From Shewanella loihica PV-4 (GTDB lineage: Bacteria > Pseudomonadota > Gammaproteobacteria > Enterobacterales > Shewanellaceae), in assembly GCF_000016065.1 (NCBI RefSeq), contig NC_009092.1, positions 3,472,001-3,536,000 of the forward strand: a stretch of 64,000 nt of DNA. The letters are read 5' to 3'. Position 1 is the stretch's first letter; each line of letters starts with the position of its first letter. Made by a program: the position numbers and the translations under genes. Below, piece after piece: positions 52,580 to 61,511 of this stretch. The notes below the pieces were generated by a model. That model did no database searches and had not been told where the DNA came from. It saw only the letters and a list, made by a program, of their open reading frames with translations.

Positions 52580-52981
52580 CTAGGCGGGGATCCAAACCTC
52601 TTCGACCCATTGCCAGAACGACTCCCAGCTCTCCTCGGCCAGCTCGCCGTCTTGCCACAGCATCACCTGACCTTCCTGATCGATACAGTAAAAGTCATCA
52701 CCCTGCTGACAGATGGCGATATATTCCCTCGGCATGCCGATAGACCAGGCATAGGAAGTCACCTCTGGCAGATAGGTATGGGCATAGGGATCCGCTGCGG
52801 TCACAGGCTCTAAGGTGCCGTGAATCACGTCGCTGGCGTAGAGGAGATACTCTTTCAACTCAGCGGGTAAGGGGATCAGGATCTGCTCTTCCACTTCGAC
52901 CAGTTGATCGAAGCTGGGCAGCTCCAGAGGAACGGGAACTGTCTCGCTCAGTTCCCTGAGTTGCTCGATAAGATCGTGCAT
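52580..52981 (-). CDS. SMI1/KNR4 family protein
   Basis: The 133-residue protein fits the SMI1/KNR4 (SUKH) fold: an N-terminal helix, PSFDQLVEVEEQILIPLPAELKEYLLYASD (the core helix-helix motif), then strands with YIAICQQGDDFYCIDQEGQVMLW and a Trp-rich ending WESFWQWVEEVW. SUKH proteins often act as immunity proteins against polymorphic toxins, but many are stand-alone. No toxin gene lies nearby, so an immunity role is not supported here. ATG 52981 removes eleven residues from the longest frame. Confidence 0.82.
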   Translation of the reverse strand: MHDLIEQLRELSETVPVPLELPSFDQLVEVEEQILIPLPAELKEYLLYASDVIHGTLEPVTAADPYAHTYLPEVTSYAWSIGMPREYIAICQQGDDFYCIDQEGQVMLWQDGELAEESWESFWQWVEEVWIPA

Positions 52982-53078
52982 TGTCGTCTGCTCTAAATAG
53001 GCTAATGGCCGCAAGTATAATCGCTTTAAGCCCAGATTGTTAATCCAATTTATCGCAGACGCTGCACCTCAATGAGAT

Positions 53079-53345
53079 TAGGGTCTGTTGACCTTTCCTG
53101 TTTGTTTTTGCAGCATTTTGTAGGGCATTTATACCAGGCAGAGGCCGTGTAGTGTAGTTATTCTACATAAACGGACGATAACGCCGTTGAAATGGCCTAC
53201 AAAAACTGCCCGAAGGGTTCATCTAAACGCGCCTTGCCCTGTGTTACGTGCTACTTGCATAGAATACTATGCGGCACAGCACGCGCCTTGAGCAAAACAC
53301 GTTTAGATTGAACAAAAATTAAACCTGAAAGATAAACAGACCCTA
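53079..53345. repeat. Palindromic repeat element, family 2 (267 bp)
   Basis: The ends are exact inverted repeats: TAGGGTCTGTT at 53079-53089 and AACAGACCCTA at 53335-53345. Inside are further paired blocks (TTTGTAGGGCATTT against AAATGGCCTACAAAA; CATCTAAACGCG against ACACGTTTAGATTG; a small TGCATAGAATACTATGCGG hairpin). It has no coding capacity. It shares GTTATTCTACA with family 1. The right end overlaps the stop codon of the RelA/SpoT-fold gene. Confidence 0.85.
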
Positions 53346-54125
53346 GGCCGCGGCTAACAGCTCGGCGCTGTCCAGCCTTTTATAGTAAAGCCACGCCTTG
53401 TGGTACTGCTTATGGGAGGCCTGACGCAGATGGGTTATCTGCGCCAGCTCTAGCTGGCTCAAGTCGCGAGACTGGGCCATGGCGCGGGCCTCGATGGTCT
53501 GGATCTGCTCGTAGGCCTTATGTTCCTCACCGCTCTTGATCTCGGCGATGGCCTTGAGGTGCAGCTGCACCTCGGCGATCATGCCGGTTTGCGGTAACTG
53601 CACCAGCAGGTTGAGGTCGCGATAACCAGAAACCTTAGGCTCGGCGAAACGGTTTTTCACCTGCAATACCTTGACCTGCTGCTGAAGATCCTCAAACGCC
53701 GTCATCAGCCCCTGAATGTCGTTAGCCACCAGGCTGGCTCTGGCAAGATCCGTGATGCGGCTGGCATCGCCGTCAAACTTGGCGGCAATCTTGGCCTTGG
53801 CACGTTCATAACTTTTCACTTCGGGGATCAGCAGTTGGTAACTCTCTTGGGTATTTAGCCCCTCTAGCAGGCTAGTCAGCTCCTGCTGGGCGTTCTGGGC
53901 CTGGGCATAGAGGCTATCGAGGTCGTCGCTACTCTGGCGGATCAGGGCAGCGGAGCTACTGGCGATGGCGTGCAGACCATGCTGGTCTTTACTGAAGGAC
54001 TGTTTCTGGGCGTAGCAACCAGATTCCTCTTTGGTGTCGATTAAGGCGTCATAATTGGTCGCCAGGGCGCTACGGGTGGAGACAAGTAACAGGAAAATAA
54101 AAAAGGGTCTAAACAACTTATTCAT
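53343..54125 (-). CDS. Exported RelA/SpoT-fold protein, altered active site
   Basis: The 260-residue protein starts with a clear signal peptide (residues 1-22, FFIFLLLVSTRSALA). A RelA/SpoT nucleotidyltransferase-like domain runs from about 95 to 210: VKSYERAKAKIAAKF, DLARASLV, VKNRFAEPKVSGYRDLNLLV, AEVQLHLKAI and EEHKAYE line up with synthetase motifs. The usual GxR becomes ARAS and the GYRSxH motif becomes GYRDLN, so ordinary (p)ppGpp synthesis is doubtful. A signal peptide on this fold is unusual because the periplasm lacks GTP and ATP. The TAG stop lies in the end of the adjoining repeat element. Confidence 0.78.
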   Translation of the reverse strand: MNKLFRPFFIFLLLVSTRSALATNYDALIDTKEESGCYAQKQSFSKDQHGLHAIASSSAALIRQSSDDLDSLYAQAQNAQQELTSLLEGLNTQESYQLLIPEVKSYERAKAKIAAKFDGDASRITDLARASLVANDIQGLMTAFEDLQQQVKVLQVKNRFAEPKVSGYRDLNLLVQLPQTGMIAEVQLHLKAIAEIKSGEEHKAYEQIQTIEARAMAQSRDLSQLELAQITHLRQASHKQYHKAWLYYKRLDSAELLAAA

Positions 54126-54229
54126 AACCGTCCTCGGTAAAAGCGCAAACCTTGTACCCTTAATCTAGCCAGGGTTCACTTAACCCTTGCTGAATGGATG
54201 ATGAACAATTATTTATCATGAAACAGACA

Positions 54230-54259
54230 TAAAAAAAGAGCGCCAAGGCGCTCTTTTTC
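54230..54259 (-). terminator. Terminator after the M13 peptidase gene
   Basis: AAGAGCGCCAAGGCGCTCTT stem followed on the minus strand by seven T residues, 17 bases past the stop. Confidence 0.9.
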
Positions 54260-54275
54260 ATCGAGAAAACTCGAA

Positions 54276-56360
54276 TTACCAGATCTTCACACGCTGAGCG
54301 GGTTCGATGTACATGGCATCGCCCTGCTTAACGTCGAAGGTGGTGTAGAACTCAGGCATGTTAGACAGCGCGCCCAGGGCACGGAACTTAGCCGGTGAGT
54401 GTGGATCGGTCGCCACGCGGTTACGCATCGCCTCTTCCTTGATCTTGGCACGCCAGATCTGGCCAAAGCCGATGAAGAAACGCTCGTCGCCGGTCAGGCC
54501 GTCGATAACCGGTGCTTCCTTACCATTGAGTGACATCTTGTAAGCCTTGTAGGCGATGGTTACGCCTGACAGGTCGCCGATATTCTCACCCAGCGTCAGT
54601 TCACCGTTAACATTCAGATCGTCGAATACCGAGTAACCATTGTACTGATCTACCAGCGCCTTACCGCGCGCAGCAAACTCTTTCAGATCTTGCTCTGTCC
54701 ACCAGTCGCGCATGTTGCCTTCGCCGTCGAACTTTGCGCCCTGATCATCGAAGCCATGGCCCATCTCGTGACCGATCACCGCGCCTATACCGCCATAGTT
54801 CACCGCGTCATCTGCCTCCATGTTGAAGAAAGGAGGTTGCAGAATTGCCGCCGGGAAGACGATCTCGTTCATGGTTGGGTTGTAGTAGGCGTTCACCGTC
54901 TGTGGTGTCATGTGCCATTCCCACTTACGGATTGGCGCACCTAGCTTCTCAAGATCCTTCTCATGGCTCAGCTCGCTGGCGCGCATGCTGTTGCCTACCA
55001 GGTCATCGGCCTTTATGGTCAGCTTGTCGTAGTTTTCCCAGCGATCTGGGTAACCAATCTTAGGATCGAACTTAGCCAGCTTGTCTTTGGCCGCGACTTT
55101 AGTGTCTGGGCTCATCCACTCCAGGCCATCGATGCTCTCGCCATAGGCGCGACGTAGGTTTTCAACCAGCTCCTGCATGCGGTGCTTGGCTTCAGGCTTG
55201 AAGTGACGCTTCACGTAAACCTTACCCACAACCTCACCCAGCAGGTTGTTTACCGTGCTCACGCCGCGCTTCCAGCGTGGCTGTTGCTCAGCCTGGCCAT
55301 TGAGTTTCTTAGAGAAGAACTCGAAGTTTTCACGGTCAAGATCTGTGCTCAGATCGCCAGCGAAGTGAGTCAGCGTCTGCCAGGTCATGTAGGTCTTCCA
55401 CACAGACAGATCGTTAGCCTGCAGCACTTCGTTGAAACCTTCGATGAAGCTTGGCTGGTTGACGATGATGTCGGCTTGCTTGTCAGCGCCTAGGGTCTTG
55501 AGGTAACCGTTCCAGTTGATGTCCGGCGCCAGCTTAGGCAGATCGGCCACCTGGTAAAGGTTATAGGTCTTAGTGCTGTCGCGGGTCTCGACGACGTCCC
55601 AATGGCGGCTGGCGATAGCGGTTTCCAGCGCCAGGATATGCTCGGCGCTCTCTTTCGCGTTTGGCAGACCGGCCAGGGTGAACATCTTCTCGATGTGGGC
55701 CACAAACGCCTTACGGATGTTGACGAAACGCTCGGCTTCGTTGAAGTAGTAATCCTTCTCAGGCAGGCTCAGGCCGTATTGCCAGATATGAGTGGCGTAA
55801 CGGCTAGAATCTTTAGAGTCGATGTCGATGTAGAAAGCCAGCGGCGTGCCGCCACCAATCATCTGGCTGTGGGCAAAGTATTCCACCAGCTGGTCTTTGT
55901 TCTCCAGAGCGGCGATCTTGTCCAGCTCACCCTGAATCGGCTTGATGCCCAACTTGTCTAGCTGCTCTGTGTCCATGAAAGAGCGATACAGGTCGGCAAC
56001 CTTCTGCTCGTCGCTGCCCGCCTTCAGGTTAGGGGTAGCCGCCACTTCTTCGATGATGGCTTTAACATCGTCACGAGACTTCTCACGCAGGTCATAGAAG
56101 GCGCCTGTGCTGGTGCGATCGCCTGGGATCTCTGTGTTCTTGATCCAGGTGCCGTTAACGTAGGCATAAAAATCATCTTGCGGACGTACCGACTTGTCGA
56201 AGTTAGCAAAATCGATACCCGAGGTCAGGGCCTGTTGTACCGCTACTGCGGTTTCTGTCTTGGCGGTTTCCGGGGCCTTAACTTCTGCCTGGTCGCTGTT
56301 GCAAGCGCTAAGACCAAGAATCAAAGAGGCGCAAACCCCTCCAACGAACACTTTTTTCAT
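54276..56360 (-). CDS. M13 family zinc metallopeptidase (PepO-like lipoprotein)
   Basis: The 694-residue enzyme belongs to the neprilysin/PepO family, which cleaves small peptides. It has a lipoprotein signal ending GLSAC (Cys20), so it is probably anchored in the periplasm. The zinc site HEMGH begins at His531, with the downstream ENIGDLSGV segment supplying the third ligand Glu, and NAYYNP (NAxY, substrate binding) is present. The ending CxxW is replaced by VKIW, a small difference. ATG 56360 gives the lipoprotein signal and has AAGGAA upstream; the frame extends to 56444 without support. Confidence 0.95.
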   Translation of the reverse strand: MKKVFVGGVCASLILGLSACNSDQAEVKAPETAKTETAVAVQQALTSGIDFANFDKSVRPQDDFYAYVNGTWIKNTEIPGDRTSTGAFYDLREKSRDDVKAIIEEVAATPNLKAGSDEQKVADLYRSFMDTEQLDKLGIKPIQGELDKIAALENKDQLVEYFAHSQMIGGGTPLAFYIDIDSKDSSRYATHIWQYGLSLPEKDYYFNEAERFVNIRKAFVAHIEKMFTLAGLPNAKESAEHILALETAIASRHWDVVETRDSTKTYNLYQVADLPKLAPDINWNGYLKTLGADKQADIIVNQPSFIEGFNEVLQANDLSVWKTYMTWQTLTHFAGDLSTDLDRENFEFFSKKLNGQAEQQPRWKRGVSTVNNLLGEVVGKVYVKRHFKPEAKHRMQELVENLRRAYGESIDGLEWMSPDTKVAAKDKLAKFDPKIGYPDRWENYDKLTIKADDLVGNSMRASELSHEKDLEKLGAPIRKWEWHMTPQTVNAYYNPTMNEIVFPAAILQPPFFNMEADDAVNYGGIGAVIGHEMGHGFDDQGAKFDGEGNMRDWWTEQDLKEFAARGKALVDQYNGYSVFDDLNVNGELTLGENIGDLSGVTIAYKAYKMSLNGKEAPVIDGLTGDERFFIGFGQIWRAKIKEEAMRNRVATDPHSPAKFRALGALSNMPEFYTTFDVKQGDAMYIEPAQRVKIW

Positions 56361-56560
56361 GTGAATTCCTTTTATGCTTAATTGTTTTTTTGTTAGCAAT
56401 GCGACTGTCATGGCGAAGCCAAAATGGTGCAAAAACTGCTTCAAGAGACCTATGTTAAAGGGATTGGGTCAATGTAAACAAGTTTATCTGCTGCCCTTGG
56501 GCGAATTTCTGGTCACTCATATGTAAGTAAAGATTTCCTCTCCCTGGCGCTAACGCCCTA

Positions 56561-57103
56561 TTACGCCTCAAGGTGGCGTATCACCCGCGCCGGATTACCG
56601 CCCACTACAGTTTTAGGAGGGACATCTTTAGTGACCACGGCGCCCGCCGCGACAACGGCCTCGTCACCTATGGTTACGCCCGGTAAAATGATCGCCCCGC
56701 CGCCTATCCAAACCCGCTCGCCGATATGGATAGCCTCGGCCAGCTCCCAGCCCTGACAGCGACGCGCCGCATCCAGCGGATGGTTGGCGGTATAGCACTG
56801 CACGTTTGGCCCTATCATGGTCTGGCGTCCTATGGTGATGGGGGCATTGTCCTGTAAGGTGACATTGACGTTGATGAACACCTGAGGCGCGACATGCAGA
56901 TTCTGCCCATAGCTGATATAGAGCGGCAGCTTAACCACAGCCTTGGCGTCCAGATGAGGCAGCAGCTCATTGTCCACTTCCCCGCGGCGGTTCATCTCGG
57001 CATTAGCTTGTTGCCGCGCCTGCCAACGGCTCTGCAGCTCGCCGTCGAGGCAGTTGTACTCCTGGCCGCTAACCATCTTGTCAAATTCGCTCACTTCTTC
57101 CAT
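56561..57103 (-). CDS. Sugar O-acetyltransferase (maltose acetyltransferase type)
   Basis: The 180-residue protein has the N-terminal Maa domain (KMVSGQEYNCLDGELQSRWQARQQANAEMN) and a left-handed beta-helix of hexapeptide repeats (ITIGRQTMIGPNVQCYTANHPLD, IHIGERVWIGGGAIILPGVTIGDEAVVAAGAVVTKDV) that binds acetyl-CoA; the catalytic His is in ANHPLD. Family members acetylate maltose, glucose or galactosides; the substrate is not certain. It stands alone between the peptidase gene and rsuA. Confidence 0.9.
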   Translation of the reverse strand: MEEVSEFDKMVSGQEYNCLDGELQSRWQARQQANAEMNRRGEVDNELLPHLDAKAVVKLPLYISYGQNLHVAPQVFINVNVTLQDNAPITIGRQTMIGPNVQCYTANHPLDAARRCQGWELAEAIHIGERVWIGGGAIILPGVTIGDEAVVAAGAVVTKDVPPKTVVGGNPARVIRHLEA

Positions 57104-57284
57104 CGCCTACCGGCTCCTTTCGAGGATGCATACTGTGTCTGGAATTTGCCATGCTAACACTCTTCTGGGCTAGCTCTTTTCCTTACTAATGCGTTTCGTG
57201 ACGAGTCCTTTTTAATTGCCACTTTCCATTAATTCTCGACGGCCTCATAATACCGCCCCAAAGTAGAATCCTTAGGGCAATCCA

Positions 57285-57977
57285 GTGCGTCTAGACAAAT
57301 TTATCAGCGAATCCACCCAGCTCACCCGCTCTCTGGCCAAGAAGGCCCTGCACAGGGGCGAAGTGACCGTTGATGGTCAGGTTATCAAAGATGGCAGCTT
57401 CAAGCTAAATGAGAGCCAGCAGGTCTGTCTGGACGGCGAGCCTATCTCGCTGATTGGGCCGCGTTTTATCATGTTGCACAAGCCGGCGGACACCCTCTGC
57501 TCCACCGTCGATGAGGTCTACCCTTCTGTGCTCAACCTGCTCGACCTGCCCCACAAAGAGGATCTGCATATCGCCGGACGCCTGGACGCAGATACCACGG
57601 GCCTGGTACTGATCACCAGTGACGGCCAATGGTCCCACAGGGTCACCTCGCCGAAACGCGAATGCGGTAAGACCTATCTGGTGCAGCTTGCCGATCCCCT
57701 CAAGGCCGAGTGGGTCGAGCAGTTTGCCACCGGGCTGGCGCTGCGCAGCGAAGAGGGACTCACCAAACCGGCTACGCTTGAGCTGCTGGGCAGCCACGAG
57801 GCGAGACTCACCATTACCGAAGGTAAGTATCATCAGGTGAAGCGGATGTTTGCCGCCGTCGGCAACAAGGTGGTGGGACTACACAGGGAATCTGTTGGCG
57901 AGATAGTGCTGGACGAGAGTCTGGCACCGGGTGAATGGCGCTACCTGACAGAGGCTGAGATAGCCTCGGTAAAGTAG
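57285..57977 (+). CDS. rsuA: 16S rRNA pseudouridine-516 synthase
   Basis: RsuA makes pseudouridine 516 in 16S rRNA. The 230-residue protein has an S4 domain at the N-terminus (MRLDKFISESTQLTRSLAKKALHRGEVTVDG) and the catalytic segment AGRLDADTTGLVLIT with Asp near residue 104, followed by the KTYLV and KYHQVKRMFAAVGNKV motifs. The length and terminal LAPGEWRYLTEAEIASV match E. coli RsuA closely. GTG 57285 is the start, giving the conserved MRLDKF. Confidence 0.95.
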   Translation: MRLDKFISESTQLTRSLAKKALHRGEVTVDGQVIKDGSFKLNESQQVCLDGEPISLIGPRFIMLHKPADTLCSTVDEVYPSVLNLLDLPHKEDLHIAGRLDADTTGLVLITSDGQWSHRVTSPKRECGKTYLVQLADPLKAEWVEQFATGLALRSEEGLTKPATLELLGSHEARLTITEGKYHQVKRMFAAVGNKVVGLHRESVGEIVLDESLAPGEWRYLTEAEIASVK

Positions 57978-57991
57978 CGCACAGTTATCAA

Positions 57992-58429
57992 TTATCGGCC
58001 GGCGATGACCGCCTTGATGCTGTTGAGCAGGGCGCGGTCGGTGCGCGCCTTCTTCAGCTTCTTCACACTCTCTTTGAGCGAGGCGTCCGCCAGGCGGGTG
58101 AAGATGTTGTTGTACTCCTTCTCCTCGATCGCCTCGTCGCTGTCGGCCAACTCGGCAATATCCTGGGCGACACGGCTAAGCTGCAACCAAGAGTTAGCGA
58201 TATAGAAGCCGTGGAATTCGGCTTGGCCGATTAACCCCTTGGCGCTGGCAGGCAAGGCGTTCCAGGCAGCCGCGAACTTCTCCTCTTCATCGCTGAGCAG
58301 CTCATTGAACAGATTGGCATAGGCCTCCAGCAGATTCGCCGGCACCTTATCCATGGGGATCACTGTGTTGCATACATTCAGCGACGCCTGCTCGGCGATC
58401 GCCTGATATTCTTGACTGGGTTTACTCAT
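57992..58429 (-). CDS. Conserved hypothetical helical protein
   Basis: The 145-residue cytoplasmic protein appears almost wholly alpha-helical, with no signal or membrane segment and a basic C-terminus (KKLKKARTDRALLNSIKAVIAGR). I do not recognise a family; it may be a Shewanella-limited protein. It is convergent with rsuA, 14 bases between the stops. Confidence 0.7.
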   Translation of the reverse strand: MSKPSQEYQAIAEQASLNVCNTVIPMDKVPANLLEAYANLFNELLSDEEEKFAAAWNALPASAKGLIGQAEFHGFYIANSWLQLSRVAQDIAELADSDEAIEEKEYNNIFTRLADASLKESVKKLKKARTDRALLNSIKAVIAGR

Positions 58430-58708
58430 AAAACACTCTCAACACAAAGCGCCGCATTCATCGCGGCAGGTTCGCCTATAAAAACTTGCCAAATTGAAGC
58501 CGACAAGCAGGCGCAGAATAAAGGCTGACGTTATACCCTAGTCTGACTGAAAAGCAAAATTGACACCTTTGTTATATAAAAGTTAAAAATAAACGCATAA
58601 AAAATATACTTTTTACTGTCAATAAATTGTCATCCGTATAATATAGTTACAAAAAAAGTGTTTATGCTATGGTTAAATGGTCACATAGCAAGGTTGGCAA
58701 AGCTAAAA

Positions 58709-60616
58709 ATGACAAGAACAACAAAAGCAAAATCCTGGATAACTTCTCTGCTGCTGATCAGTCTTAGCCTCTCACTCTTAGGCCTCAGCCCATTGAGCCA
58801 AGCGCAAGAAGATAGCGCCGAAGAGATAGACGCCATTTTTAAAAAGTTCGATCAGGGCGAGTATAAAGATCAGCAGGCGATCAAAGAGGCGCTCGGCTAC
58901 CTGACAGCAAATATCACTGCCGACGACATGGAGCGTTACCTCAAGCTGCAGACGGTACTTTGCTGGAACAACTACGACATCACCAAACAGCAGGCGCTCA
59001 AAGATGCCATCGCCTTTGCCGATCTGAAACTGCTCACCGAAGGGGTCGCCGCCTCGGCGGAGGCCACCACAGATCTCAAGCTGTGCCGCGCCTTCATGCA
59101 CCAATTACTTGGCAAGGTCGATATTGCCCTGGAGGAGTACAACAAGGTTGTCGCCGAAGCCTACCTGATAGAATCGCCACGTCTCATTGCCGACTCGCGC
59201 TCACTGCGCGGCGCCATCTACTCTTTTCAGGGTAACTTTGCCCAGGCGCTAGAGGATCTAATCACCGCCCAGCACCTCTATGAGTCCCTCAACCTGCAAC
59301 ACTGGGCCATCTACAACCTCACCGAGTTGGCCACCAGCTACCGCCGTTTCGGCGATCCTCAGACGGCAATAAAATATTATCGCAAGCTGGAGAAGGGCTT
59401 CGAAGATACCGGCGATAAAGATGGCGCCAACGCCATCAAGACGGAGATAGGCTTCGCCTTGGAGGAACTTGGCGAATATGAGGCGGCGCTAAAAAAGCAC
59501 AAGGAAGCCTACCAATACTGGCGTGATACTCTGGGCGAGGAAGCCAGTGCCCACACGGCGGTGAATGTCGCCGGCGTGCTGATTCAGCTGCATCGTCAAG
59601 GGGAGGCCAAGCCCTACCTGGATGCGGCGCAGAAAAGCATCACCCCGGACCAAGGCGCCAGCTACAGCTTCATGCGTCTGTATCAGGCGCAATCTGCCCT
59701 CACCAATGGCCAGTATCAACAGGCGCTCGACTATATCGACATGGCTGAGGAGACCTTTAAGCAGATCAAGAATGCCCGCGGCCTAGAACAGCTGCACATG
59801 GTGCACAGCCAAATCTTCGTCGCCGAGAAAGACTGGAAACAGGCCTATGAGGCGCTGCTGAGCTACATTCAGACCCATAAGTCGCTGGATGCCACCCAGC
59901 AGACCAACCGCACCACAGAGATGCGCACCCGCTTCAATACCGAGCAGATAGAGCGCGAGAACCAGCAGCTGCTCGAACTGCAGAAGATCAAAGAGAACGA
60001 GCTGGTGATCCTCAAGCAGAACAAGTACCTGCAGCTGGCGGTGATCGTCCTGGGCTGCATCATAATGATCATTCTCTCCATCGTCGCCTACAAACAGTCG
60101 CAGAAGTCCAAGCTGCTCTCAATCCTGGCGTTGACGGACCACCTGACCCAGCTGCCCAATAGGCGCTATACCTACTCTAAGGGTGAGGGTTACTTCAAAT
60201 CTAAGGATGAGGGCCACCAACCCCTGTCGATCATACTGTTCGATGCCGACCACTTTAAGAAGGTCAACGATAAGTATGGCCATGACATCGGCGACAAGGT
60301 GCTCATCGCCCTGGCCAACATTAGCAACGGACTGATGCGCAAACAGGATCTGGTGGGTCGGGTTGGCGGCGAAGAGTTTTTGGTGATCTTACCCGGCACC
60401 ACGGCCGAGCAGGCCCTCAATGTGGCTCAGCGCTTGGTGACCACAGTGGAGAGCAGCAACTTCGATGACGTCTACATGAACTTCAAGCTCACCATCAGTG
60501 CTGGTATCGCCTGCACAGATGGCGACAAGAGCTTCGAGCATCTGCTAAAACGCGCCGACGATGCCCTCTACCGCGCCAAGTCATCCGGCCGTAACTGCGC
60601 CATATTAGATACCTAA
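58709..60616 (+). CDS. TPR-repeat diguanylate cyclase
   Basis: The 635-residue protein has a signal/anchor near the N-terminus (SWITSLLLISLSLSLLGL, ending SQAQ), a long periplasmic region of tetratricopeptide-like repeats (about 30-420), a membrane span (about 455-475, LAVIVLGCIIMIILSIVAY) and a C-terminal GGDEF domain with the active motif GGEEF and an intact inhibition site RKQD. It should make cyclic di-GMP in response to a periplasmic protein or peptide signal. ATG 58709 gives the best signal peptide; ATG 58664 and GTG 58658 are longer options. A TATAAT box lies at 58637-58642. Confidence 0.9.
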   Translation: MTRTTKAKSWITSLLLISLSLSLLGLSPLSQAQEDSAEEIDAIFKKFDQGEYKDQQAIKEALGYLTANITADDMERYLKLQTVLCWNNYDITKQQALKDAIAFADLKLLTEGVAASAEATTDLKLCRAFMHQLLGKVDIALEEYNKVVAEAYLIESPRLIADSRSLRGAIYSFQGNFAQALEDLITAQHLYESLNLQHWAIYNLTELATSYRRFGDPQTAIKYYRKLEKGFEDTGDKDGANAIKTEIGFALEELGEYEAALKKHKEAYQYWRDTLGEEASAHTAVNVAGVLIQLHRQGEAKPYLDAAQKSITPDQGASYSFMRLYQAQSALTNGQYQQALDYIDMAEETFKQIKNARGLEQLHMVHSQIFVAEKDWKQAYEALLSYIQTHKSLDATQQTNRTTEMRTRFNTEQIERENQQLLELQKIKENELVILKQNKYLQLAVIVLGCIIMIILSIVAYKQSQKSKLLSILALTDHLTQLPNRRYTYSKGEGYFKSKDEGHQPLSIILFDADHFKKVNDKYGHDIGDKVLIALANISNGLMRKQDLVGRVGGEEFLVILPGTTAEQALNVAQRLVTTVESSNFDDVYMNFKLTISAGIACTDGDKSFEHLLKRADDALYRAKSSGRNCAILDT

Positions 60617-60680
60617 TGTTCTGAAAAGCAAAACGAAAGCAAGGTTGCAGTACAGGCAACAAAGCCCTATCGCTGCATCC

Positions 60681-61511
60681 TTAGTCGCCGTGTTTAAGCA
60701 GCTCGATACGGCTCGGGGGATTTAGCTTGGGAAACCAAGCATGATAGAGGCGGGCCATCTCTCCTGAGGCTTGTAACTTAACCAAAGCCTCATGCCAGCG
60801 ACTCACCCGCTCAGGGTCGGTCCCCTTTGAGAAGGCCAGGTAGAGGTCTATCTGCGCCAGTTCCAGTACGGGATGCACCTCATCCAGCCCCATATTCACC
60901 TCGGCCAACAGACGCTCCACCGCCAGATCCGCCTGACACCAGAAACGTATCCTGTCATGTTGTAGCTGGCGCGCCGACTGCTGTGGAAAGCTGGCCACCG
61001 TCAGGTGCTCGACTCCTTGACGGGTCAGGATAGATTCTCCCAGAGAGCCGCGATAGACGCCGACGCTGCCCAGAGCGTCCAGCTCGGCCACCGAGGCGGG
61101 GTTCACCCTGTCATCGGCCTTGGCATAGATAGAGATACTTGTGGTGGCTATGGGACCGACGAAATCGAAATCCCTGCTGCGCTGCTCGTTAAGGGAGGTG
61201 GCAAACAGCAGCACGTTGGCCTGACCCTCTGCGATGGCAAAGGCGCGGGCCCAGGGCAGCACCTCGATATTGGCCTCCTCACCGAGCTCCTTGGCAAGAC
61301 GCTGCACCAGGCTGACGCCATAGCCCATGGGAAGCCCCTGCTCCTGATAGCTCATGGGCGCCCACTCTTCGGTGAGCATGCGCAACGATGCCGCCCCGAC
61401 AGGCCGGGATGACAAGAGCAGCGACATGCCGGTCAGTAATAAGCTGGCCAGTGATAAACCGGCTAGTGATAAGCCAGTCAGCGAATTAAGCCGCACGCTA
61501 CTCCAGATCAA
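60681..61511 (-). CDS. Extracellular solute-binding protein, family 3 type
   Basis: The 276-residue protein has a signal peptide and then a family-3 periplasmic binding domain: LRMLTEEWAPMSYQEQGLPMGYGVSLVQRLAKELG, LPWARAFAIAEGQANVLLFATS, and the distal lobe IDLYLAFSKGTDPERVSRWHEAL. In Shewanella such stand-alone proteins are common and need not belong to an ABC transporter; no permease lies nearby. The signal region contains an internal duplication (TGLSLAGLSLASL). Ligand unknown. Confidence 0.85.
   Translation of the reverse strand: MIWSSVRLNSLTGLSLAGLSLASLLLTGMSLLLSSRPVGAASLRMLTEEWAPMSYQEQGLPMGYGVSLVQRLAKELGEEANIEVLPWARAFAIAEGQANVLLFATSLNEQRSRDFDFVGPIATTSISIYAKADDRVNPASVAELDALGSVGVYRGSLGESILTRQGVEHLTVASFPQQSARQLQHDRIRFWCQADLAVERLLAEVNMGLDEVHPVLELAQIDLYLAFSKGTDPERVSRWHEALVKLQASGEMARLYHAWFPKLNPPSRIELLKHGD

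Noticed and set aside
53079..53345. Insertion sequence with a transposase
   Set aside because: The element is 267 bases with no open frame that could encode a transposase, so it can only be non-autonomous.
52580..54125. A toxin-immunity or anti-phage defence module made of the SMI1/KNR4 and RelA/SpoT-fold genes
   Set aside because: A repeat element and about 360 bases separate them, they are not co-transcribed by any sign, and no toxin or typical defence gene is close.
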